Below, in pieces: positions 16,901 to 28,800 of a stretch of 64,000 bases of DNA. The translations under genes were made by a program, and so were the position numbers. The stretch is from Muricea muricata. Taxonomy: Eukaryota; Cnidaria; Anthozoa; Malacalcyonacea; Plexauridae. Location: positions 14,026,713 through 14,090,712 of the forward strand of contig OY979723.1 of NCBI GenBank assembly GCA_963855995.1, given 5' to 3'. Each line of letters starts with the position of its first letter. Positions within the stretch are counted from its first letter, which is position 1. The notes under the pieces are model-generated. The model saw only the letters and a list, made by a program, of their open reading frames with translations, did no database searches and was not told the origin of the DNA.

Positions 16901-18009
16901 CGTTCTAGCGTCAAGGACATGAAACAGAAACTTGCATCCGGGGAGTTTCTAACGTCGACACCATTACCGGTCAAACCGGTTGAACTTGAAGAGGGATATT
17001 TGCCACGCTTGCGCGATCTGCAGCAGAAACTCGCAGACAGGGCAGAGAGCGAGCAGACGAAAGATACGAAACCGAATTATATTTCCGCGGAGGAACTAGC
17101 GTCTATGGGCGAGAGAAAGAAATCCATCACCGAGGAGTTGTTTACCGAGAAAGACGAGCCACCGAAGCTTGTCGAACGTCCGAGGATGGCACGAAGACGC
17201 AGCGATGCTGAGTTGCTTGATTTGCTGAAGTCGCGAAGGGAAGACGCTGACCAATCTGCTGTTGAAATGGCTCAAGAGATATCCAATCTCGCCACGGATA
17301 TTTCAAAAACGTTCGGTGAAGTAGGAGGAGCGAAAACTGATAGTAAAGAAAACGGGAGGGAAAGTGGTGGTCCTTCTGAGCAACCAAAAGCAATGGCGGA
17401 GGATGAGAGAGTTAAGAAAGAACAGAAAACCGAGGAAAAAAAGAGAGAGCAAGAGAAGAAGAAGGATAATGAGGAACTTCGCAGGTAGTTAGTTGATATC
17501 GGGAGACTTTGGTGTCCAATAATGCATAGGCCTAAAAGTGAAGATTTAGACTCGATATGTAAATATTTCCGTGTTCATTGAATGCTGAAACTATTTATCC
17601 CTAAAGAAATGAAAATAATAATTTGATGTTTTCGTACTAAATTGTCAGGTTCATCGGCAAAGTAAGTTAATTTTATCGATTTTATGTATTCTTTTTATGG
17701 TTGGATATCTTTTTCAGAAGTACGTTTCCAGAATTTTTAGTCAAGCTGAAAGATTGTGAAGTGCTAGAAGGCAAAGATATCAGTCTTGAAATTGTGGTCA
17801 GCGGCGAACCTCAACCAACAGTGCAGTGGTTCTTAGATGAACGTCTGCTGACCAGCAAGGACAAACGTCACGTGATTATTTGTCAAGGAAGTGTGCACAG
17901 TCTGAACATTAAGAACATTCAAACTGATGATGAAGGAATATACGAATGCGTGGCTACCAATGCTGCAGGAATAGCAAAATGTGACTGCGAAGTTTTGGTT
18001 AATGGTTAG
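13917..18009 (+). CDS. Charged low-complexity protein with one I-set Ig domain (possible N-terminal part of the supervillin gene)
   Basis: Exon 1 begins at 13917 after an acceptor, with coding from ATG 13945. The coding exons are 13945-14032, 14409-14544, 14927-15299, 15716-15888, 16177-17484 and 17718-18004. The product starts MADTEERERKRAERRLKRKE (basic, helical). It continues with about 650 aa of Ser/Glu/Arg-rich, probably disordered sequence, including a compact PPWLDLVRKRRWRS motif. It ends in an Ig I-set domain (about residues 693-788) with QWF and the D-x-G-x-Y-x-C signature (DEGIYECVATNAAG). The B-strand Cys that normally pairs with the F-strand Cys is replaced (LEIVVSG), as in some intracellular Ig domains. 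Without splicing at 18004 the frame stops at 18007-18009, giving 789 aa. If spliced at 18004/18005 it joins the supervillin exon at 22858 in phase. The intracellular, cytoskeletal placement is inference. Confidence 0.75.
13932..13939. promoter_or_regulatory. CRE/ATF-type palindrome TGACGTCA just before the start codon
   Basis: A perfect TGACGTCA octamer lies within the 28-bp leader of the exon carrying the start at 13945. An identical octamer occurs in a p38 intron near 2187. Because this one lies downstream of a splice acceptor, a promoter role is uncertain. Confidence 0.25.
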
Positions 18010-21000
18010 TTTTGCATTTCAAATTTTTATTATGGCGGAGCGGTTACACAAAGCTGGTTTACACTTCGGAATGATTGTGTTTTTGTCCGTTATCTTTTGG
18101 AAAAAGATCTAGACAGGATTTCGGAAGAAACCAGTGCAGTCTTGTTTTTAAACCACCTAGGGTCCAGTTATTCCATTCTCTGTATTGAAGTTTTGCTAAC
18201 TTGAAAATCTTTTATTTCTTCTAGACTAAAATACAAGATCCAGGAGCAAAGTTAAGCAGTTAAAGACTTTTATTCTAACTATGACAGGAATGGAACAGCT
18301 TGGTTTGAAGCCTTAGGATAATTTTATGACTATAGACAATTTTTTATTAAATTTTTTAACCATAGCAAGTCACACACAGATGCAACGTAGTGAGTGTCAA
18401 TATATCTAACTAGGCAATTATAAAACACTCTCACACTTGCGTGTGGACTCTGTCATATGTACATTGTTAATAAATGTCTCGTTAAGATCAGGTCCTTTTT
18501 TCATTGGGAGTATCATTATCCATGGAAATGTCATTGTGTACTGGTATAATCCCAGACGACAAAATGTCTTTTCAATAGTAGACAACCTCTGACAAAGAAT
18601 AGCGAATAAGCAGTAGAGCCACTCAGCAGGGCAACACGCCTTCCTATTTTTTATGCAATTTACTGGCCAGAATGATGGCGGATCAGCCAGTTCAACGACT
18701 CTATTAGCCAGAAAATGCAAACACAGACTTCAAATGTTCCGACTCGAGGGGCCCTTGTGGTTAGTTCCTATTAATAAGACGTCTTACGAAAAGGTTGCTA
18801 GGCATCATGATATCGGCGCGTACCGAGTGCAGTGGGGTGGGGTTGGAGTTGTGAAACCTGAGGCTATGATAGTAAATCATAGCGTATATGGAAGGGCACG
18901 CCCACTTTACCCACCCCAAACAGAATTGTTTCGACATGTCTCTGCATGGTGACTGCCTAGAATTGCACGCAAGCTACGTGGTCTAGATATGGGTGAAGTC
19001 TGCACCCTGATCTCCCTCGATCTCTTTAATTCCCAATTCCGGTTTTTAAGACACCGTGGATTATGGTTAAGTATAGCCTGATCATTTGTCTTATAACGAA
19101 CTTATGGTTAAGTTCTTTATTGACTAGTCGAACCAAATCATAAGATGTGAAGGGCTTCTAACTATTGGAATCAGACTAGTCAGTAGTCACATAGAAAGAC
19201 AGTATTTATCGAAGCATATTCTGTCATACTATTCATTAAAAGATGCCAATGACGGTAGCCCACGCGCGTGCTGTTCTCCTGCGTGTTTATTTTTCCCGAA
19301 TCATATATCCTTTCGCACAAGAGGTTTGCAGATGATGACTTTGCAGTTAACTTGGCAACGTGCTGAATAGCTTAATCGCGAAGTAAGACTGGTTCCTGTG
19401 CTGACATTTGACCCGTGTCTAAAAAAGGCCTTCTGCAGAACTCACACTGACATATCTTGCGTGTTTCACATAAAATACAACGCCAAAGTTGAGGAATATA
19501 TCGTAAACATCTATCCCACCAAGCATCAACAGGCGCAGTGTTTCAAAGCTCAAGATATTTACGGGGTGAGTTTATGTTCTCTGCACCGCTGTTATATTGC
19601 TTTGTTATTGTATCTAATATAATGAAATGGCTGTATTTCTACAAATTCTCAAAGGGTTGGTAGAGTCGCCAAGACACATGGATAACTGCACGAACAGTTT
19701 CGCCTGACAAATTTGTGTCAACATCCGACCGATTGCATATGTATTTTAAACTAATTAAACTTGTCGTTATCCATAAAACACACGAAGAGCTCTGTCTGTG
19801 ATCTCTCGTGGCTTTTAAAGCAGCCAATATCGCCACAAACCGCAAGAATTTTGACTATTTTTTTGTACATCAACATAATTTGTAATATTTCTGAACAATA
19901 AGCTACATTTACATAGCAATTATTATTGGGCCATTGTCTACCTGCTTAGACGAAAAATATTGTTGAAGAAAATATTAAATTGCTTGGATATTAGTTTCGG
20001 TGAGTAGAAAAGTATATCTGTTATTAATAGCTTGTTTTAGAATAACTTTAAAACTAATTTGACTTGATTGAACATGTAAACTTGTGCGAAATGTATCCTT
20101 AGCGCCGGGAAAATCCATAATTGTTCGATGCATGTTGTTTGTTTATATCTACGGGAGCGCACTTTCCTGCTATTTTTCGTTACAAAATATCGATTTTTCA
20201 ATTTCTAACGTTTAAGGATATTTAAAAGAAGCTCAAAAGAACAACCAGTGCCCGTGTCTTGTATTAGAAAAAAAACGCACTGCCTTTAATAAATTCAAAC
20301 AGTTATATTGAACGGTAGTTTGGCGGGACGGTTTGACATATATTTTGCTACAGCTTCCGCTTAACTGGTTCGCCTGTAATCTGTCTTAGCCAAAAATCCC
20401 GAAGAGATAAAGAAATGGCTGTTTGCCTTTGTGTTATTGTCAGGAAAGATTTATAAGATGGATGGCTGGCTTCGTTAATGACCCGATGTTTTGTTGACTT
20501 TGGCCATAATTTGTTTTTTCTTCCTGAGCAAGTATGAGCGTTCCTGTTTCTGGCATTTTCTGGCGGAAAGAGACCTGTCAGGCTTCAAGTATCGGCGTCT
20601 GTTTCTTTCCCATGCTCACGTTTAGTGGCTGGAGTTTGATAAAACAGGAAGCAATGCTGCTCAGTTGGCAAATAATTGCCGTTTTTAATCCGTAATTTGC
20701 TTTGGACCACTGGCAATAAAATTCTCTTGTAGTCAATCTTATTACTTTAAAGAGATGATTTTCTTTTGTATTTATGAAATGTTATTCTGTCAATTGATGT
20801 TGTACAAATTTTACTTGATAAACAAAAACAATATTACGATTTTGTGATTCTTAGATGTAACACATAATTTTAACCATTTTTGGACAGTACAAATATTTTA
20901 GCAAGCTGCAGAGCCATTCACGGGGTGACAACCATAGATTTATTACGTCAACACTATTTTCTGCCGAATTCAGTTTATATAATTGCAACAAAATACGACA

Positions 21001-22857
21001 AAATGAGCTCCATTATATAATATATAAACCAAATGAAGCGTTTAGAACCGTGGAATCTTCTTCATATAATCATAAGTAACAATTATATGTCTGGAATTCT
21101 GAAATGGATTGTCGCATTTGTTCGATTCAATATTTGCTGTCAACGTAGGCTTTAGAAAATCTCTACCAAGTAAAGGTCTTGTTTGCATACACTTAGAGAA
21201 TGTTATTTTGCCTAAAACAGAACAATTTTGGAATTTATTGGACCAATTTGGTTAGAATACGTTGTCATATCTTATTCTCGCAGACGCTGAGACGCGCAGG
21301 TAGAGCCATAAAATTTGTTTTGCAAATTAAACGTGTTTACATCGCTTCAGAATCCGTAATAGGCACTGCTGAGATATGGTCATTGCTGGCGTCAGCCAGT
21401 GTTTTTTTTTCAAATATTCATGATGGAATAAAATCCAAGCCATAAAAGTTCGATCGAGGAGGACAACTTTGCGCTTTTCAAATTCTAGGTCTATTTGTCA
21501 TTGATAGCTTATCAATGAAAGACCTCAAGTGCGTGTGTGTAAATTATCTGTTGAGTGTTAGGGTCTTGAAAGCAATCGATATTTAGATACAGAAAGAATT
21601 CAGGCCACTTTAGATGCAGCTCAATCGTTCTGTAGAAATTAATTGTTATTGCGGGTGAATTATTGGGTGATTTCATCTTGCAGATCTATTCCTGTCATTA
21701 TTTTTGTATGGTACAGGTTAACTCATGCTGTGAGAGCTTATTGTATAGGGCAGTATTAATTATGGCCTAGTAGCTCTTGTCTTGTGCCATTAAGCTCTAG
21801 TCCGTCTGATATGTGTGTATTTAAAGCAAACTTTTATGGGGTATGCATGTGAATGCAGTAATTATCTCACAGTCAGTTCCTGGGACTGACCTGTTTGGCT
21901 CAGCAACACAGATGTATTGGCCAGACCTTTTGTTTAGATATCAGTACTTGTTATCATGATAATTAAATACTTTGTTTTACTTTGTAGGTTTTTGCTCTTA
22001 GTCTGTCTGTGTGCAATTCATAATATGATCAAGTTTTTCATCTGTATACAGATTTGCTTGATGCTGAATCCATGGTGCAAGGAATACTGACCTTTGCTGA
22101 GATCTACCACTGCAAGTGTAACAATTAGCAGCCTTTCTATAATTGTGTAAGTGGCATTGGAATACTCATTGTTGTGTATTGTGTACTGTACTGTTGTACC
22201 TGTGGATGATGAGCAACCAAATGTGTCCCTGAATGTCATGATTGTATAATGCCCAAACACCTGGACTACTCAAGTCCCATGATGGTATAATATAAATATT
22301 TCTAACAAGATCTGTATTTCATTTTTTATATAAAGAACCACAGTCCTAAACTTAAGTTCAGTATTGAGGAAGCCCACACAGAGTTAAGAATGCTACTTAA
22401 ATTTATCTGTGTAGCATACTATAGTCACATAGCCAATTAGCTGGTGCAGTTTTACAGCCTGACCAAAGATAGATACTACTCGCAATGTCACTACTCACAA
22501 TATATTATGACTACAGTTCAATTGTGCCTGTTAAATTTTATTATAAGTATTCTCCATACTACAGTATAGGTGGGGAGCGAAGTTTTGGTGTTGAGGGAAA
22601 TTTTCACCATCATGAGTACCACCTTTGGGCATGGGAACCATCTTAGTATGTGCCTGAAGTCCCTCTATGGGATCAGCATGTTCAAAGTGTTAACATTTCT
22701 TCATTGTACATAACATGTATGTCTATAATGCTATCTCATTTCCCACATGCAGCCTATATACAGTATATGTCTATACTTAATTTATGCTAGCACCCAGTTC
22801 TCTCTTGTTACATCCTATCAGTTAGGTTAGTTCCTATAGTGTGTCCTGAAATTTTAG
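18010..22857 (+). other. 4.85-kb intron (or intergenic region) before the supervillin exons
   Basis: I see no coding exon here on either strand. It contains a dispersed repeat at about 18630-18720 (also near 47578-47660). If the supervillin reading frame starts at its own Met (22869), the promoter must lie in this stretch, but I cannot point to one. An ATTAAA near 18345 could end a shorter upstream transcript. Confidence 0.4.
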
Positions 22858-25800
22858 ATTTTGAAAGAATGGACGTGGAAACATTGCGCTTAGAACGAGA
22901 GGAAAAGAGAAGACAAAGGCGAGAGCGTATCAGAAAAATTCTCGAGGACGATCCAAGCCCAACAAGGCGAAGCAGAGAAGAACCAGGCTCAACAACGACA
23001 GCTCGTTATACTGCCGCATCAAGACGACCAAGAGAGAATGCTGAAAGTTCAACTACCACAGAGAGAACACGTAATTATTATCTCTTGTCCATGTCAGTAT
23101 TTTATGAAGGCTACCACAATAGATATAGTTTAAATAGAATTTGAAATGTTATTTTTTAGACTATTCACATCGGAACTCCCCTGAAGTTAGCTCTGCACGG
23201 AGTACAAGGGCAAGTCGACTAAGAGAAAATATTTCATCCACTCCATCAAGTACTCGTAGTTCCCAACACACTTCCGAAGAAACGACAACAAGAACCACCA
23301 CAACTACAAGAAGAATGAGGGAAGAAAGAACATCGACGCCTTCTGAAAGAACGCATGCTCGTTCTGGACGAACAACTCGGACAACCTATAACTCCTCCGA
23401 GACGAGCCCTACACGGAGTGCAAGGACAACTCGAAGTTCAAGGCAGACTACAAACACAGTATCTGAGCAGACAACTGTTGATAGTATCAGAGCAAGACGT
23501 GAAGCGAGACGCAAAAGGAATCAAGAACATGATGATAAGCAGAACAAGATTACTTTAGAAAATGGAGAGGTAGATACTGGTACTAGAGGTGATCATGGTA
23601 GGGTTTCTAGAAGTAAAGAAGATGCTGGTCAGGAGAAAGACAATGACTCGAAAAGTAGGGATAATGAGGGGAAACAAGCGGTTGATATCAGTGGTGATAA
23701 CTTGGATAAACAAGATGACTTGCCAAGTAAAGAAAGTGGGTGTGGTGTTAACAAGAACGAAACTGATATATCAGTTGTTGATGAGACTCATAGGATTACC
23801 CAAGAGGAAATAAAGACAGAAAGTGAACCAACTAAAACTGAAAAAAATGCTGAACGTGCCACGGTCGAAGAACATGATACTGTTAATAAAGATATTGTTG
23901 TGGACGTAAAGATGAACGAGGCTTCATTGGAGGACTCGAGCACTCAAAATAAGCAGGACGAAAGTGTAGGGAATGAGGGAATGGATAGCTTCACGACAGC
24001 AGAATCGCCTGTAACTGAAGAGAAAAAGCATGATGAAGTTATCAGGAAAAAGGAAACTAAGGATATGAACCTTTTAGTCGAAATCGAAAATGATTCTGAA
24101 GTTAAAAAAGTGGAAGACACAGTTGATAAAGAGGAGAAAGAGAATAATAAGAGTTCTGCGATTGAAGAAGTCGATGATATCAAGTCTAATGATAATGTTG
24201 AAGTTGTAGCTATCGCAGTTGATTCGCCGGATGTTAAGCAAGATGTCGAAAACAAGGACACGTCAACCACTGAAGACAGAGAGACTCAAGATGTACCTAC
24301 CTCCCCAGAATGTGATGTCGAAGTGAACGTTGTTAAGAGAACACTGGATGAACCGTCTTTACAGTCTACACCATCCGAAACAGCAGTCGACCAAGAGCTT
24401 CATGGCGCCGATAACGATGGCGTCGATAATGGAGAGTCAGCACAGATAGAAGAATTGGTGATTCTAGAAGAACTTCCAGAAATAACAGTGTTGAAAGATG
24501 AGATTTCCCACAATTTACCCACTGAAGTTGATGGGAAAGAAAATAAGATCGAAGTCACCAAAGATAAAACAAGTTGTGAATCAGATGAAGTCGTTATTCC
24601 TGGAGAAGCTGTTGTAGATGATGGACCCCAAGAATCGGAGAGTATACCAAATAAACAAAAAACTGTGTCGCCGGTGACAAGTCCAAAGAAGAGCAAATCT
24701 AGCGCCACGTCTGACGAAGACCGCCCGAAAAGTAGTAAATCACGAACCAAGAGTGATGTTTCGGCGTCGAAAAGTGACGAAAGCGGCACGAAGAATGAAC
24801 GATTGAGAGCGATGAGCGATATAAGTAGAACAAAGAATGACGAATCTGGAACGAAGGTCGACGAAGAAACCAGCGAAAGTAAGTCCCCGATAAAGAACGT
24901 CGTAAACAGAAGAGGAATTGCCGAATCAGGAACGAAGGGCTCCGAAAGTGAACCAACGACCGATAAAGTTTCAACAAAGAGTGAAGTAGCTCGAACCAAG
25001 AGTACTGAATCCGGGGGGAAGAGCAGTGAAGATGGACCGAAGGCTAGCGAAGAAGCATCGAAGACTTCGCGGACAGGAAAACTTAAAGTGGGCGATGACG
25101 CTTGGAAGAAAAACGTACGCAAAAAGAAAGGGATTCCAGATGTAGACAGAGCAGTAGAATTGAGAGTGTTGGGAAGAACAGGCAAGATTAAGAACAAGAT
25201 GAAAACATGTGAAACACGAGATGTCGACTGTGCGGATCATTGGAAAAGAGAGGTTAAGAAATCACCTCGTAAACACAAATCTTTTGATGAAGAAACTGAG
25301 AAAGAACTACGGGCGTTATCAAATAAACGTGAATTGAAGAACATTGTTCAATCTTGTGAGGAGAACGACAGGGAAAGTGCTGATGCATGGAAACGTGAGG
25401 TAGGCCCAGTTTACTCTGTCTATTATTCCCAAGTCATCGTGATGTTCTATATCGGCGCAAGTTCATGTTTTGACCTAACATCGCATCATCTCTGTGTGAA
25501 CTTGAAAGTAAAAGCAATAACTTGTTTTTAAACATTAAAACTTTTCATATAAACTCTATATAAGAGTTAAAATAAATATCCTAAATATTGACTTGCTTGT
25601 GGTTGCTATTTCGAATTAGGTTAAAAAGAACGTCAGAAAACACAAATCATTGGACGAAGACACGGAGAATGAACTAAAGGAAATCTCAAAGACAAGCATA
25701 CTAAAGAGTCGTATTAAGGAATGCGAGGAAAAAGACAAGGAAAGTGCAGACGCGTGGAAGAAAGAAGTTACAAAGGAAAGAAAGCCGAAGAATACCGAAG

Positions 25801-28800
25801 CTGAAGCGGAACTTGCCGAAGATTTGAAAGAATTCTCAGGTGGTCGGCTGAAGGAGCTGATATCGTCTTGCGCCGAACGAGACGAAAAGAAAGAAAAGTC
25901 ATGGGAAAGTGCAAAAGAAAAAGTGAAGTCTGTTGATGATGAAGATGAGTTAAAAGAGTTAGCAAGTTTAAGTGAGGCAAAGAACAAGATTATACAACAG
26001 GTCAGTGTTGGATAATTGTTGCTTTTTGGATTGTTCTCCCATTCAACTCATGTCGGTGTGAAATTTCAGGGAAAATCTTTGCTCAGACAAAGCTCCAAAT
26101 CGATTGCAAGTTTAGGGGAACTCTGGCTAAACATTGCCAGAGTTGAAAACATAACTTCCACTATAAACCTTTTTGCGTTTGGAAATGAATTACTGTATAT
26201 TGATAGATATTTCCTTGGTTGTGCCTGACACGTGCCTTTTACCGCGATTATTGAAATGTATTGTTTTATTTCATGGTTTAACAGTATGAAGAAATGGACA
26301 AGAAAAGTGCGGAGTCCAGCTTGAAGAAAATCAAATCTAGTGGGGGAGCAAAATCGTTTGACGAAACTACAGATGAAGAGTTACTGGAACTAGCCAAGAC
26401 CGTGGATGTGAAGACAAGGATTCAGTCTACTCTAGAAGATCAACCCAAGGAAATCTCAAAACAACATGATCCTCTTGAGGATGAGGAATTAAAAGAGATC
26501 AATTTGAAAGCAAAGCTTGAAATGTTCAAACAAGAAACCGTGAAAAAAGCTGCGGAGAATAAGGTAAGTTCATTCCTAGGTAGCGTTTTACAATTCGCTG
26601 AAATTTGGAATTTTATTCGACATTTGACCATCTACGTGCTGCACCCAAATCCATTCCTCGCCAAAACACCGTTCTTTTCACTGGATCGCCTAATTAGGTG
26701 ACAATTTAGACAACAGCAAATTAGGAGACTGGAAGTATCCTAGAAACTGCTGGTTAAGAAATATTTTGTAGGTTTTTAGTATCACACGTTTTAAAGCAAT
26801 TGTATTAATTAGTGTGCATTTTTTTCACAGGCTACGAAAACGTCAAGCAAAACTTTGAAAGCAGATACCAGTGGTAGAAAGTCACCGGACAAACGTAGGA
26901 CTTCGCTAACTAAAGGGGTAAGTGGTGGAACTTCGCCGACTAAAGGGGATAGTGGTAGGACTTCGCCGACTAAAGGGGATAGTGGTAGGACTTCGCCGAC
27001 TAAAGGAGATAGTGGAAGGACTTCGCCGACTAAAGGGGGTAGTGGGAGGACTTCGCCGACTAAAGCGGATAGTGGGAGGACGTCGCCGACTAAGGATCGT
27101 CCTAGATCTTCGAGTGGTAGAGTGTCACCAAGTAAAGATAAGGCCAGGACATCCTCGACTATTGGGGATAACAGTGGTCAGGTATCGCCAACTAAAGATC
27201 GTAGTAGAACACTGGATGATAAGAGTGGTCAAACAACTAACAGAAGGGATCAAAGTAGGACATCATCGGTAGGTAGTGATAGCAGTGGTAGAGTATCGCC
27301 AAGTAAGGATCGCAGTAGATCAAGAGCGGATAGCGGGAGAACTTCGCCTAGTAAAGACAATACATCAGCTGGGAGTACTGCACCTACCAAAGGAAATACG
27401 TCTGGGGGTAGAATCTCGCCTGATAAAAATGAACGGGATACTAAAGGCAGAAGATCGCCAACGAAGGACAACAATACACCCGCGAAATCAAAACTTGACA
27501 GCATCCGAGCAAATCTTATGGATGGCGGCAAAAATAAGACAAAAACTAAGCGGGAAAGTCTAAAAAAGATTTCTGAATCTACCAGCATTAAAGACAAAAT
27601 TGCCGCTTGCAAAGAAAGGGATAAGGCAGCTCCTAGAACAATCGTTCTCCCAAAAGCCAACACTTCCAGAGCGAAGACAAAACCCGAGCCTGATAAGACC
27701 ACCCTAGATTCGGACAATGTAAATGGAGAGGCAGGCAGGTCTGACGAAAATGGGGCACCAGTACCAGTCAACCGTGAGGGGGGAAAGTTTACTACGATAG
27801 AGGAAGAAACTCAAGGGGCAAGCATCAAAGATGCGCTCTCGTTTTGGAAAGAGCCTGGGGCAGAGAAGACATCTGAAGAGCTGGAAGAGGAAGCAGTTGA
27901 CGTTGATATCAAAGGAAAAATGAGCTATTGGGAATCGCCGAAAGATGGCAATGATACGCCGACAGGTCGCGACAGCCCGCCGAAGGATTCCGAGAAACCG
28001 CCGCCCGTGATCCTTGGTAACATCAAACAAGGTAAATCTGGCATTTCTGTATATTACAGTATATTGTGTAGCTTTGCGTGGATCGATTTTAATCGAGTTT
28101 ACAACCGATAGAACCATATGTTACTATTTTATTAATTCTTGTTGAAAGTGCAAAATACATCCGTTTATTTTGAAATGTCTGAAACTGGTGCGATTCGCAA
28201 ATAAAAACCAAGAATTTCGTGGAATTCTTGTTGAAACACTGTATGTACAAATTGTTCTTAACCTTCACCATATTTCTCTGACAGGTTGGCAGAAGAGGAA
28301 TAGGAAAGTCAAAGTAGCAGAATTCATCAAGGAACTACTGAGTGCAAACTGTAAACGACGTGATTTGAAAGAGATTCAAGATGTCAAGTCTGAGACGAAG
28401 AAATATTTGGCGGGAGGAATGCATGCTGAGGAAACTGGGACGAATGTTGAGAAGAGCGAGATTAAAGAGAACGAGAGAGTAGACGTAAAAAATGACGAAA
28501 ACAGGAAGAAAGCTAAGAAGGATGTTGGGGACATTCCAGAGAAAAAGTATGCGTATTTCGAGTTTCAAATAACTTTAATAAGATAAATAAAATAAATTCG
28601 TGGCAGTCTTGGTCAATTGTCAGGGTTGGTAAGATACTTTCGTGAATTTTAACGTTTGTTGACTTAAATCGACATGAAATCATAAATTTTCTTTCTTGAC
28701 CTCTAATCCAACCTCGCTATTTATTTTGCACTAGTAGGGCTGCTGATGAATTCTCTTTTGACGACGTAGTGAATCCTGACGAAGTTAAACAGTAAGTCTC

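Noticed and set aside
24400-25197. 265-aa open frame (-) opposite the supervillin exon
   Set aside because: Antisense shadow of a Ser/Lys/Glu-rich coding exon; the plus frame continues through matching splice sites and supervillin structure.
27250-27771. 173-aa open frame (-)
   Set aside because: Antisense shadow of the low-complexity supervillin exon 26831-28031.
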